Shown here: piece after piece, positions 1-6,243 of the stretch | How positions within the stretch are numbered: position 1 is the first letter of the stretch | Layout of the letters: each line of letters begins with the position of its first letter | Origin: an uncultured Prevotellaceae bacterium | GTDB taxonomy: Bacteria > Bacteroidota > Bacteroidia > Bacteroidales > Bacteroidaceae | Direction: 5' to 3' | NCBI GenBank assembly: GCA_900315105.1 | Contig: OMXX01000089.1 | Coordinates: 1 to 26,457 of the forward strand | Length of the DNA: 26,457 nucleotides | Program-made: the position numbers and the translations under genes | Notes under the pieces: model-generated | What the model was told of the DNA's origin: nothing | Seen by the model: only the letters and a program-made list of their open reading frames with translations | The model's database searches: none

Positions 1-22
1 CGACAGTATAGAACGGTTTCAT
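1..22 (-). CDS. Possible 5' end of a leftward gene (partial)
   Basis: On the minus strand an ATG at 22 opens a frame that runs off the left edge (MKPFYTV). It is considered only because a plausible leftward promoter lies about 33 nt upstream (55-85). Seven codons are far too few to assign a function. Confidence 0.2.
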
Positions 23-54
23 CGCAGAAATATCAATTTAGTGTTTCAATGATA

Positions 55-85
55 CAAAAGTAAAGGAAAAAAAGCAAACACGCAA
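55..85 (-). promoter_or_regulatory. Putative leftward Bacteroidales-type promoter
   Basis: On the minus strand TACTTTTG (62 down to 55) fits the Bacteroidales -7 consensus TAnnTTTG. A TTG (85-83) sits 20 bp upstream in the -33 position. It would drive a gene lying mostly outside the window to the left. The flanking DNA is very A-rich, so a chance match is possible. Confidence 0.4.
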
Positions 86-115
86 GAAGAAAGCCTATTA
101 TAATAAGAAAAAGCG

Positions 116-123
116 TATCTTTG
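116..123 (+). promoter_or_regulatory. Putative -7 element TATCTTTG
   Basis: TATCTTTG matches TAnnTTTG and lies 24 bp before the ATG at 148. No TTTG is visible about 20 bp upstream, so the -33 half is missing or diverged. Confidence 0.25.
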
Positions 124-147
124 CAATAACACAATAACCCAACAAAC

Positions 148-312
148 ATGAAAAAGATACAGTGTATTTGCGGCATCATTGATACCCAGCAGAGACACTC
201 CTTCCGTAGTGGCAAAACAAAGTTTCGACAGAGAATTCATAGAATATTCTCTGCCCTGTTTTCGTCACTTTTTTGGGGGCAAAAAGTTAATTGCTTAGAA
301 ATCAGCAAATAA
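148..312 (+). CDS. Small hypothetical ORF, possibly a gene remnant
   Basis: A 54-codon frame begins MKKIQCICGIIDTQQ and ends at TAA 310-312. It is listed because a -7-like element precedes it at a typical distance. The C-terminal half is basic and then hydrophobic (residues about 30-46), and no family is recognised. Its 3' part holds one arm of a 13-bp inverted repeat whose other arm lies in the 3' part of the opposing methyltransferase relic, and the two frames overlap tail to tail at 295-312. It could be the head of an interrupted gene or a chance ORF. Confidence 0.25.
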   Translation: MKKIQCICGIIDTQQRHSFRSGKTKFRQRIHRIFSALFSSLFWGQKVNCLEISK

Positions 313-358
313 GCTTCTGAAAATTTGCGAATTTGGGTGTCCCAATGACGAAAACAGG
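255..358. repeat. 13-bp perfect inverted repeat
   Basis: CCTGTTTTCGTCA at 255-267 is the exact reverse complement of TGACGAAAACAGG at 346-358, with 78 bp between. The loop is too long for a terminator. Each arm lies near the 3' end of one of two convergent, apparently truncated ORFs, and the methyltransferase-like similarity of the leftward ORF ends at the right arm. It may mark a recombination junction. Confidence 0.6.
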
Positions 359-600
359 AAAACCTCCGCCATATCCTTGACGCGCGCATCCTGTACAGAC
401 TTTGCCTTCAAGACACGGGGCATAATCACACGGCCATGCTCACCGGTGATAAGATCCCGTGTGATGCGCTGATGATAACCATAAGCCGCCCCCAAGTCTT
501 CATAATTATGCGTAGCCCAAAAGATATTCTCTTTTGTGGTATGGTCTAAGAGCAGTTTGTGGTATGGTCTAAGAGCAGAGTGATGTATCGTTTTCTTCAT
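295..600 (-). pseudogene. N-terminal fragment of a restriction-type DNA methyltransferase-like protein
   Basis: The leftward 101-aa frame (ATG at 600) has conserved-looking blocks (HTTKENIFWATHNYEDLG, ITGEHGRVIMPRVLKAK, RVKDMAEVF). From memory these resemble the extreme N-terminus of a Bacteroidales restriction-modification methyltransferase family, normally several hundred residues long. After MAEVF the sequence becomes unrelated (LFSSLGHPNSQ) and stops, so no SAM-binding or catalytic motif is present. The break coincides with an arm of the 13-bp inverted repeat. The start overlaps the end of the upstream HD-domain gene by about 32 bp, suggesting one leftward transcript. A longer start at 621 is possible. 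The family call is recall and not a search result. Confidence 0.5.
533..578. repeat. 23-bp perfect tandem duplication
   Basis: Two adjacent identical copies of a 23-bp unit (533-555 and 556-578) lie in the overlap of the HD-domain gene and the methyltransferase relic. Because 23 is not a multiple of three, the relic reads the copies in different frames (ALRPYHK, then LLLDHTTK). A copy-number change would shift the frame of the relic and alter the last residues of the HD protein. Confidence 0.9.
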
Positions 601-1267
601 GGTTGAGATAGTGGTAGGCATGGAGATACTTATTGAGGCGGTGCCAGTCCTTCTCTGTGAGGTCAGGCAGACGACGGATATCCATGTTATCTTCCAAATC
701 AGCTATTTTCACGAGCCTTCCGGTTTGATTGGTATTGGCTCTTGCAATAAAGTCGGCATAACTCTCACCTTCCTTCCGCGTGACAGAGAGGATGGCGTCG
801 ACAGTATCTTGAGTGTAGCCTAATTGCAACAGCTTCTCTGGTGTCATACCGGTATCTTCGATTGTGTCATGCAGCAAGGCAACTATTTTATCTTCGATAA
901 GATCCAGTCGTTCACTGACTCTTAATGGGTGGAAGTAATAGTCTTTCCCGGCTTTGTCTTTCTGACCGTAGTGCTGGCGCATCATAAGGTTGACGGTATC
1001 AATATAGCGCTTGTCTTCATCCGAGACCTTGCACTGAGGGATAATCTCCAAAAGCAGACCAATGATGTCCTGTGGATCGACTTCTACGGCATCATCATTA
1101 TATTCGAAAAACTGAACGTCGTCTATGAGGATTATTAGTTCTTCTATTGTGTCTGTCACATCAGCACCAAAGGCATAGATCTGATGGGCCTCCAATTCTG
1201 GTGGAATAATGGAGTACTCCTTGGTCTCGGCATCGTAATTGAGAAAAACTTTCAGCTTCTTGTCCAT
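569..1267 (-). CDS. HD-domain protein related to RelA/SpoT-type (p)ppGpp hydrolases
   Basis: This 232-aa protein has a C-terminal domain with the hydrolase signature of the Rel/SpoT HD family: H113 in YFHPLRV, H133-D134 with the ED pair in HDTIEDT (E137, D138), and D190 in VKIADLEDNM, which corresponds to the KLADRxxNM motif. The family removes the 3'-pyrophosphate of (p)ppGpp or related nucleotides using a metal ion. The synthetase, TGS and ACT domains of full-length SpoT are absent, so this is a small hydrolase-only type. Residues 1-75 form an acidic domain I do not recognise. It is transcribed leftward from a TATATTTG element at 1290-1297, and its 3' end overlaps the methyltransferase relic. 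The fold call is firm; the substrate is inferred. Confidence 0.85.
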   Translation of the reverse strand: MDKKLKVFLNYDAETKEYSIIPPELEAHQIYAFGADVTDTIEELIILIDDVQFFEYNDDAVEVDPQDIIGLLLEIIPQCKVSDEDKRYIDTVNLMMRQHYGQKDKAGKDYYFHPLRVSERLDLIEDKIVALLHDTIEDTGMTPEKLLQLGYTQDTVDAILSVTRKEGESYADFIARANTNQTGRLVKIADLEDNMDIRRLPDLTEKDWHRLNKYLHAYHYLNHEENDTSLCS

Positions 1268-1289
1268 AATATTATTCTATTAATGGATG

Positions 1290-1297
1290 CAAATATA
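1290..1297 (-). promoter_or_regulatory. -7 element for the leftward HD gene
   Basis: On the minus strand TATATTTG (1297 down to 1290) matches TAnnTTTG, 22 bp before the ATG of the HD gene. The normal -33 position has no TTTG and is occupied by one arm of the large inverted repeat at 1304-1386, six bases away. Confidence 0.45.
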
Positions 1298-1303
1298 CGA
1301 ATA

Positions 1304-1386
1304 ATCTGTTCCCTCTATGCGGACGCGTCCATAATATTTTGTATTTATCAAAAATAATTGAACGTGTCCGCATAGGGGGAACAGAT
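1304..1386. repeat. 25-bp imperfect inverted repeat between divergent promoters
   Basis: Arms 1304-1328 and 1362-1386 are reverse complements with two mismatches, separated by 33 bp of AT-rich DNA. Each arm ends exactly six bases from a TAnnTTTG element pointing outward (1297-1290 leftward, 1393-1400 rightward). Both promoters therefore carry the same upstream box, with core GTCCGCATAG(A/G)GGGAACAG, where the -33 element should be. It could bind a shared regulator or an alternative sigma factor, or be the ends of a small mobile repeat. Confidence 0.7.
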
Positions 1387-1392
1387 GGGTAT

Positions 1393-1400
1393 TATCTTTG
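1393..1400 (+). promoter_or_regulatory. -7 element for the rightward lipoprotein remnant
   Basis: TATCTTTG matches TAnnTTTG and lies 32 bp before the ATG at 1433. No TTTG occurs at the usual distance; the right arm of the 1304-1386 inverted repeat fills that position. Confidence 0.5.
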
Positions 1401-1432
1401 CGGCAGATTTCAACCTATTTTATTTAAAGCTT

Positions 1433-1714
1433 ATGAAAAAGTATTTTATTGCTGCCTTGATGGCTGTGTCTGTTTCCTGTCTTACATCGTGCTACTGTGA
1501 CAAGTACGCAGTGGGAACTATTAACCCGGAGGAGCCACTTGTCCATGTTGCGAGTGAGCATAATCAATCAAATATGAACAAAATGGCAAAAAAAAATCAA
1601 CAGCGCGATTTTGGATTCATAAACTTTGCCTATCTCATTTATTTAAGCTACCTTTGCACCGGCAGAATGGCTGTTTGTACGCACGGTTGGAGATTCGTTC
1701 TCCTATCGATCTAA
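1433..1714 (+). pseudogene. Truncated Bor-like small lipoprotein
   Basis: The frame starts MKKYFIAALMAVSVSCLTSC, a short basic and hydrophobic signal peptide ending in a lipobox (LTSC), so the intact protein would be a lipid-anchored envelope protein. The next residues (VGTINPEEPLVHV, then SEHN) recall the start of Bor-type lipoproteins found near Bacteroidales polysaccharide loci; this is from memory. After about residue 43 the frame becomes low-complexity (an A9 run at 1589-1597) and then reads through what is clearly promoter DNA (1625-1656). The last roughly 40 codons are therefore unlikely to be native. I chose 1433 over the upstream in-frame start at 1385 because of the signal peptide. 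A functional micro-lipoprotein cannot be excluded. Confidence 0.4.
1625..1656 (+). promoter_or_regulatory. Locus promoter upstream of upxY
   Basis: TTTG at 1625-1628 and TACCTTTG at 1649-1656, with exactly 20 bp between, make a textbook Bacteroidales -33/-7 promoter. It is the best candidate for the main promoter of the polysaccharide operon. I found no flanking inverted repeats of the kind that make capsule promoters invertible in Bacteroides fragilis. Confidence 0.7.
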
Positions 1715-1950
1715 CAGATAGCATACCATGTTGTGCTGAAATAGGCAAGTCTTAAACGACATCACCTTGAGGCGCAAGTAAGTGCCGTTAATGGCATTTC
1801 GTTGGAACTTTAGTCAGACATGTGGGAAAGCGTTTGTCGATGCTGTATCTGTTCTATCACAATAGGCATTTGCTAAAGTCTGGTAGGTGGGATGGACAAC
1901 AGAACGATTCCGAGCTTTTCGCGTCATAGTTGCCATAGAGAAATACCGAT
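1657..1950 (+). other. Long leader between the locus promoter and upxY
   Basis: About 290 nt lie between the promoter and the upxY ATG with no supported gene. Two short hairpins are visible: GGAGA/TCTCC (1689-1693 and 1699-1703) and CTATC/GATAG (1703-1707 and 1717-1721). In Bacteroides fragilis, UpxY proteins prevent premature termination in the 5' untranslated region of their own operon, so a leader here fits that mechanism. No intrinsic terminator with a U run is obvious. Confidence 0.4.
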
Positions 1951-2720
1951 ATGGATGTGTTGAAGAATACTGAAGTTCGGGATGGGAAGGCTGATTCCAA
2001 AGAGACCAATGAAAGAATTGGTTCAATTCCTGAGAGTGATGATGTGGCCTTTAAGGTCAAGGATTTACTTTTGGGGGTGTCGGTGGAGTATGCCCCTAAA
2101 GAAGGTCGGTGGAGTATGCCCCTAAAGAAGGGTGCGAATGGTATGTATTACGTGCAACATACGGTCGTGAGATCAAGGCTTTGGAAACCATACGCTCTTT
2201 GGGGGGCGTTGCCTACGTTCCGCTCTACCGAACCAAAGAAGAGCGGGATGGTAAAATAAAAAAGATTCTCAAACCTTTCGTCCAACAGCTCGTATTCCTC
2301 TATTCAAGCAAAGAAGAAGCTTACAAGTTTGTCAACGAAGTTCCAGAATTAAACTACTTGACATTTTACTACGATCATTTTAAGGTATCCCAAACGGGTC
2401 ATAACCCACCTCTAACGGTAACGTTTGAAAGAATGTCTAATTTCATACGTCTTACATGTATTGAAGACGAGCATGTGGAGGTACTCACCAATAAACATGT
2501 GGTCTTTAAGAGTGATGAGATGGTGCGTATCACAGATGGGAAATTCAAGGGCATAGTTGGAAAAGTTGCTCGTATCGACCGTAACAATCGTGTTGTAGTC
2601 ACCATAGAAAACGTGTGTATGATAGCCACCGCTTTCGTTCCAAAATATGCTTTGGAGAAAATACCAGTCTGTTGCTTGAATGGTAAACTAAAATTTATTA
2701 TGTTATGGATATTATTATGA
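1951..2720 (+). pseudogene. upxY: UpxY/NusG-like transcription antiterminator, frameshifted by a tandem duplication
   Basis: Two overlapping frames together encode one UpxY-family protein. The first (from ATG 1951) supplies the variable N-terminus (MDVLKNTEVRDGKADSKE) up to SVEYAPKEG. The second resumes at SVEYAPKEGCEWYVLRATYG and carries the NusG N-terminal domain, then a KOW-like segment (VRITDGKFKGIVGKVARI). Each frame reads its own copy of a 26-bp tandem duplication (2080-2131) as SVEYAPKEG. Removing one copy gives a seamless 247-aa protein, a usual size. With two copies the first frame ends at 2259 as a 102-aa dead product. A GTG at 2109, with an AAGG a few bases upstream, could still start a roughly 203-aa protein containing the whole NusG core. 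No UpxZ-like gene follows. The family call is firm; whether it is active is open. Confidence 0.85.
2080..2131. repeat. 26-bp perfect tandem duplication inside upxY
   Basis: A 26-bp unit occurs twice in direct succession (2080-2105 and 2106-2131) without mismatch. As 26 is not divisible by three, two copies break the upxY frame and one copy restores it. The absence of divergence suggests a recent event or a reversible slippage/recombination site. Confidence 0.95.
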
Positions 2721-2757
2721 ATGATATCCTCCAAAAGTAAACGTCTTATTTTCCGCC

Positions 2758-2788
2758 TTGACACCGGCACATAAAAATATTACCTTTG
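2758..2788 (+). promoter_or_regulatory. Promoter for the small IS66-type gene
   Basis: TTG at 2758-2760 and TACCTTTG at 2781-2788 with 20 bp between fit the Bacteroidales consensus. The ATG follows 27 bp later at 2816. Confidence 0.6.
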
Positions 2789-2815
2789 CGGCATCAACAT
2801 TAAAACAGAAAAGTT

Positions 2816-3226
2816 ATGCCGAAAGAGAAAGTCAATTATCAGGAAGTCTACGATCTGTATCAGCTGTGCAGTGAGACTAAAGATCTGAAGGAATTCTGCT
2901 CCGAGTATGGTGTCAACTATGACAAGTTTATGAACTGGCAGCGCCATCAGCTATGGGATGAGAAGCTTGGGAAGACCGTAGAGGTGAAGCAGCCTGACAC
3001 CGCTCCCATCCAAATAGCCGGCACATCAGGCAATCAGCAAACCGTCAAGATACAGCCAGTAAAGCCTGCTGTTCAAGAAGCCCATATTCGACGAAATAGC
3101 CCGCAGTTACCAAATAGCTGGTCGGACATGGCTTATCTCACTGAGAGCCTCGTAATCGACCGTATGCAGGTGAATAAAGTGGATGGTAATAGCATATTCT
3201 ATGAAATCAATCTCCTTCCAAAATAA
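2816..3226 (+). CDS. Small helix-turn-helix protein resembling an IS66-type accessory ORF, probably truncated
   Basis: This 136-aa protein has an N-terminal helix-turn-helix-like segment (residues about 20-48: DLKEFCSEYGVNYDKFMNWQ) of the sort seen in the first small ORF of IS66-family elements in Bacteroidales. Residues about 57-85 are a polar, Q/P/T-rich linker. The C-terminal 40 residues (NSWSDMAYLTESLVIDRMQV) do not look like the usual IS66 accessory C-terminus and may come from a junction with other DNA. No TnpB or large transposase ORF follows, so any element is incomplete. It has its own promoter at 2758-2788. Alternative: a host DNA-binding protein of the capsule locus. Confidence 0.5.
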   Translation: MPKEKVNYQEVYDLYQLCSETKDLKEFCSEYGVNYDKFMNWQRHQLWDEKLGKTVEVKQPDTAPIQIAGTSGNQQTVKIQPVKPAVQEAHIRRNSPQLPNSWSDMAYLTESLVIDRMQVNKVDGNSIFYEINLLPK

Positions 3227-3351
3227 TTTTAAGTGAGATCAACGAATTGACGAGTGCAGTGTCTCTTTAAATAATTGGACACTTGCGAATTCAATTACAC
3301 GTTTACATAAAAATACAGAATTGTAATATAAATAATCAAGTTGAGAAAAAA

Positions 3352-4800
3352 ATGGGAAAATCCATCAAAGCAAATCTTTTGCTTAACACAATAAATACTG
3401 TTTCTCAGGTATTTTTTCCTCTGATTACTTTTCCGTACGCTAGTAGGATTATGGGTCCGACAGGTATTGGTCAGGTAAACTTCTACAATTCTATTATAGG
3501 ATATATTGTGCTCTTTACCAGTTTGGGCATACCTATGTATGCTGTGCGGGAAGTAGCTAAGGTAAGAGATGATATAGTCAAGATGAATCGGACAGTGATG
3601 GAGATTTTCCTGCTATCTTCATTTCTTACATTATTGGGATATGTCGCTGTAGCTATCATATGCTTGTTTGTACCGGAAATAAAGGCTGATATTCCCTTGT
3701 TTCTAATTCTTAGTCTTACATTGCTTTTCTCGGCCATAGGATGTAACTGGTTTTATTCAGGCGTGGAAGATTTTCTTTACATTACGGTTAGAGGTATAGC
3801 ATTCAAGATTGTAAGTATAATCTTCTTGTTTGTTTTTGTACGCGACAAATCTGATCTCCTTTGGTATGGTGTTTATTGTGTTATTGGAAGCGTTGGTAGT
3901 AATTTATTTAATTTTATTCGCCTCCGCAAATACATACATCGAGAAAACATCATATTTCATACACTTCGCCCGTTTAGGCATTTGCGTGCTTCTTTGGAAA
4001 TATTTGCATTGAATATAATCACAAGCATTTATCTGCAACTGAATACTGTGATGCTTGGATTCTACAATGGCAATGAGGCTGTGGGGTTATATACTGCAGC
4101 TACGAAGCTTTTGGCGGTTGTGCTCTCAATTTCAAATTCTCTAGGCCCTGTAATTATGCCGCGTGTTACCAATCTTATCGCTGAACACAAGACCGAAGAA
4201 TTCAAGCGAATTATCCAGAAATCTTATAATTTCTCCTATGCCCTTACATTGCCTCTCAGTGTAGGACTGTTTTTTGTCAGCCCATATGCTGTTAGATTAT
4301 TATGTGGAACAGAGTTTGAACCTGCTATCACTGCAGCAAGAATAGTTGCTCCTATCATTTTTGTTGTTAGTTTTTCTGGCTTCCTGGGTACGCAGACACT
4401 ATATCCCATGGGAAAAGTAAAAATCATTATTGTATGCACTTTCATTGGAGCAGTCACAGATTTAATCTTGAATATACTTCTAATGCCAAGCTATTCTTAT
4501 AATGCAGCCGCGATATCGTATCTTGGAGCCGAGATAGCTACGAGTTTATCAATGTTCCTTATTGCACATAAGATGATACCTGTATCATATTTTAATAAAG
4601 ATGTACTGCTTTATTCTGTTAGCGCTATTTTGATGGGTATAGGTCTCTATTTAATGACCTTTATCCATATGGAAGATTTCATTCAGCTTTTAAGCATGTT
4701 TATAGTTGGAACCATAATTTACATAGGTATGCTTTTGTTGAAACGAGATGCATTTGCAATGGAAGTCATTAATATTGCAAAAAATAAAATGAAAAAATGA
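3352..4800 (+). CDS. wzx: Wzx-type polysaccharide flippase
   Basis: This 482-aa polytopic membrane protein of the polysaccharide transporter (MOP superfamily) type would move undecaprenyl-PP-linked repeat units across the inner membrane. The N-terminus (MGKSIKANLLLNTINTVSQ, then FFPLITFPYASRIMGPTGIGQ) is characteristic of these flippases. About a dozen hydrophobic segments run through the protein with short basic loops, and the length is normal. I chose the ATG at 3352 because the upstream in-frame extension from 3283 is non-conserved, lysine-rich leader sequence. As the first clear biosynthesis gene, it is followed by a glycosyltransferase-like gene and glf, all rightward. Confidence 0.9.
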   Translation: MGKSIKANLLLNTINTVSQVFFPLITFPYASRIMGPTGIGQVNFYNSIIGYIVLFTSLGIPMYAVREVAKVRDDIVKMNRTVMEIFLLSSFLTLLGYVAVAIICLFVPEIKADIPLFLILSLTLLFSAIGCNWFYSGVEDFLYITVRGIAFKIVSIIFLFVFVRDKSDLLWYGVYCVIGSVGSNLFNFIRLRKYIHRENIIFHTLRPFRHLRASLEIFALNIITSIYLQLNTVMLGFYNGNEAVGLYTAATKLLAVVLSISNSLGPVIMPRVTNLIAEHKTEEFKRIIQKSYNFSYALTLPLSVGLFFVSPYAVRLLCGTEFEPAITAARIVAPIIFVVSFSGFLGTQTLYPMGKVKIIIVCTFIGAVTDLILNILLMPSYSYNAAAISYLGAEIATSLSMFLIAHKMIPVSYFNKDVLLYSVSAILMGIGLYLMTFIHMEDFIQLLSMFIVGTIIYIGMLLLKRDAFAMEVINIAKNKMKK

Positions 4801-5079
4801 ATGATTTGAAAACTCTACCAATCAGCCAAATCTCGTGAGTCCCTGTTCGAATTGCTTTGCTAGTAATGATCCATCCAATGTTAGAAAGAATACTAAAAGG
4901 CATTTGTTTGGTATTCTTATCAAAATACATAATCTAATTAAAAATAGTCAATATACGGGGTAGAATGGTGTCAAAACATAAATCAATTATGTTGGAAATG
5001 CTTATGAATTACAATTCACTATAAACAAGCATTCTAATAATATATCAAGAATAACATTTAAATTTTTAAAATAATTATT
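4801..5079 (+). other. AT-rich spacer after wzx
   Basis: These 279 bp contain no ORF, promoter or hairpin I can support, and the composition is strongly AT-rich. A gap this long is unusual inside the otherwise compact operon and may be the scar of a lost gene. Confidence 0.4.
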
Positions 5080-6186
5080 ATGGCTCTGTTAAAATACAAG
5101 AAGGTGTACGTCATGGCACCGTATAAATACGCGACAGGAGGTGTGGAGCTTTCGCATCAGTTGGTAGATTATCTACGAGAAAATGGCAAAGAAGCATACA
5201 TCTTCTACATTTCAGATCTCGTCACATGCAAGATCGTCAACGATGACAATCAGGTGACAGAGGCGTATCGAAAATACAATATTGCCGTTGCCAATTCAAT
5301 AGATGATAGTCCAGAAAATATAGTCGTTATTCCGGAATCTTTTGTCATGACGATTCCTTTTTTTAAGAATGTACAAATTTGTATTTGGTGGATGTCTGTT
5401 GATAACGCTTTTGTGGGTAATGGAAACTTTACTGACCTCTGGAATCATACTCAATGCTTTGAACAGAAGATGAGTATGTTAATCAACATACTGAAATGGA
5501 TGGTTAAGAAAACACCATTAGGACCCGTAATTTACAAGTTAAAACACAAGAATTTTATTAGAGCAAAGTATCCATATCCTAATAACTATTCTATGGAAAA
5601 GGTAAGGAAGGAAGATATACGTCTTTATCACTTCTACCAGGCTACATATATTCAGCAATTCCTCTACTCACAGCATCTTGACAGAATTTTCCGCCTGACG
5701 GATTATATAAATCCTGATATACAGAAGAATGTTGATACATCCGTCAAAAAGGAGAATATCATTCTTTTTAATCCTGCGAAGGGTTTCAGGTATACAAAGA
5801 AACTTATGAAGTATATGCCTGAATATAAATTTATCCCATTGAAAGGCTATACGCGTAATCAGCTCAATCATCTCTTCGATCAGGCAAAGCTATACATTGA
5901 TTTTGGCCCATTCCCAGGAAAAGATCGCCTACCCCGTGAAGCTGCCGTACATAACTGCTGCATCATTACAGGGCGCTTTGGAGCATCTGGATTTTTCGAG
6001 GATATTCCAATTAATGGTAGATACAAATTTGACATGCTACATGCCAACTACAGCAAGATAAAGTCTTGTATCGACGACATATTAAGCAACTATGATGTTC
6101 GTATTAATGACTTCGCTTACATACGGGAGTGCATACACCATGAACAAGAGAATTTCTATCGGGAAATAGATAACATTTTTGGGTAG
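5080..6186 (+). CDS. Glycosyltransferase-like protein of the capsule locus
   Basis: This 368-aa soluble protein has a Rossmann-like start (KVYVMAPYKYATGGVELSHQ) with the glycine-rich GGVELSHQL typical of GT-B glycosyltransferase acceptor domains. In the second half, IILFNPAKGFRYTKKLM resembles the start of the nucleotide-sugar domain, and residues about 275-290 (DFGPFPGKDRLPREAAVHN) occupy the place of the GT4 E-x7-E loop. Context between wzx and glf supports a role in assembling the repeat unit. Donor and acceptor cannot be read from sequence. It is preceded by the 279-bp spacer and followed 57 bp later by glf. Confidence 0.6.
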   Translation: MALLKYKKVYVMAPYKYATGGVELSHQLVDYLRENGKEAYIFYISDLVTCKIVNDDNQVTEAYRKYNIAVANSIDDSPENIVVIPESFVMTIPFFKNVQICIWWMSVDNAFVGNGNFTDLWNHTQCFEQKMSMLINILKWMVKKTPLGPVIYKLKHKNFIRAKYPYPNNYSMEKVRKEDIRLYHFYQATYIQQFLYSQHLDRIFRLTDYINPDIQKNVDTSVKKENIILFNPAKGFRYTKKLMKYMPEYKFIPLKGYTRNQLNHLFDQAKLYIDFGPFPGKDRLPREAAVHNCCIITGRFGASGFFEDIPINGRYKFDMLHANYSKIKSCIDDILSNYDVRINDFAYIRECIHHEQENFYREIDNIFG

Positions 6187-6243
6187 TTTTCTATTATGCA
6201 ATGATATTACGTGAAGAACAGATAAGCAAATTCAATCTTCATT

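Noticed and set aside
1625..1656. Invertible capsule promoter
   Set aside because: I looked for inverted repeats on both sides of the upxY promoter and found none of useful length, so this locus does not show the B. fragilis-style promoter inversion signature.
2399..2770. 123-codon open frame antisense to upxY
   Set aside because: Opposite the conserved NusG-like core; no similarity or promoter.
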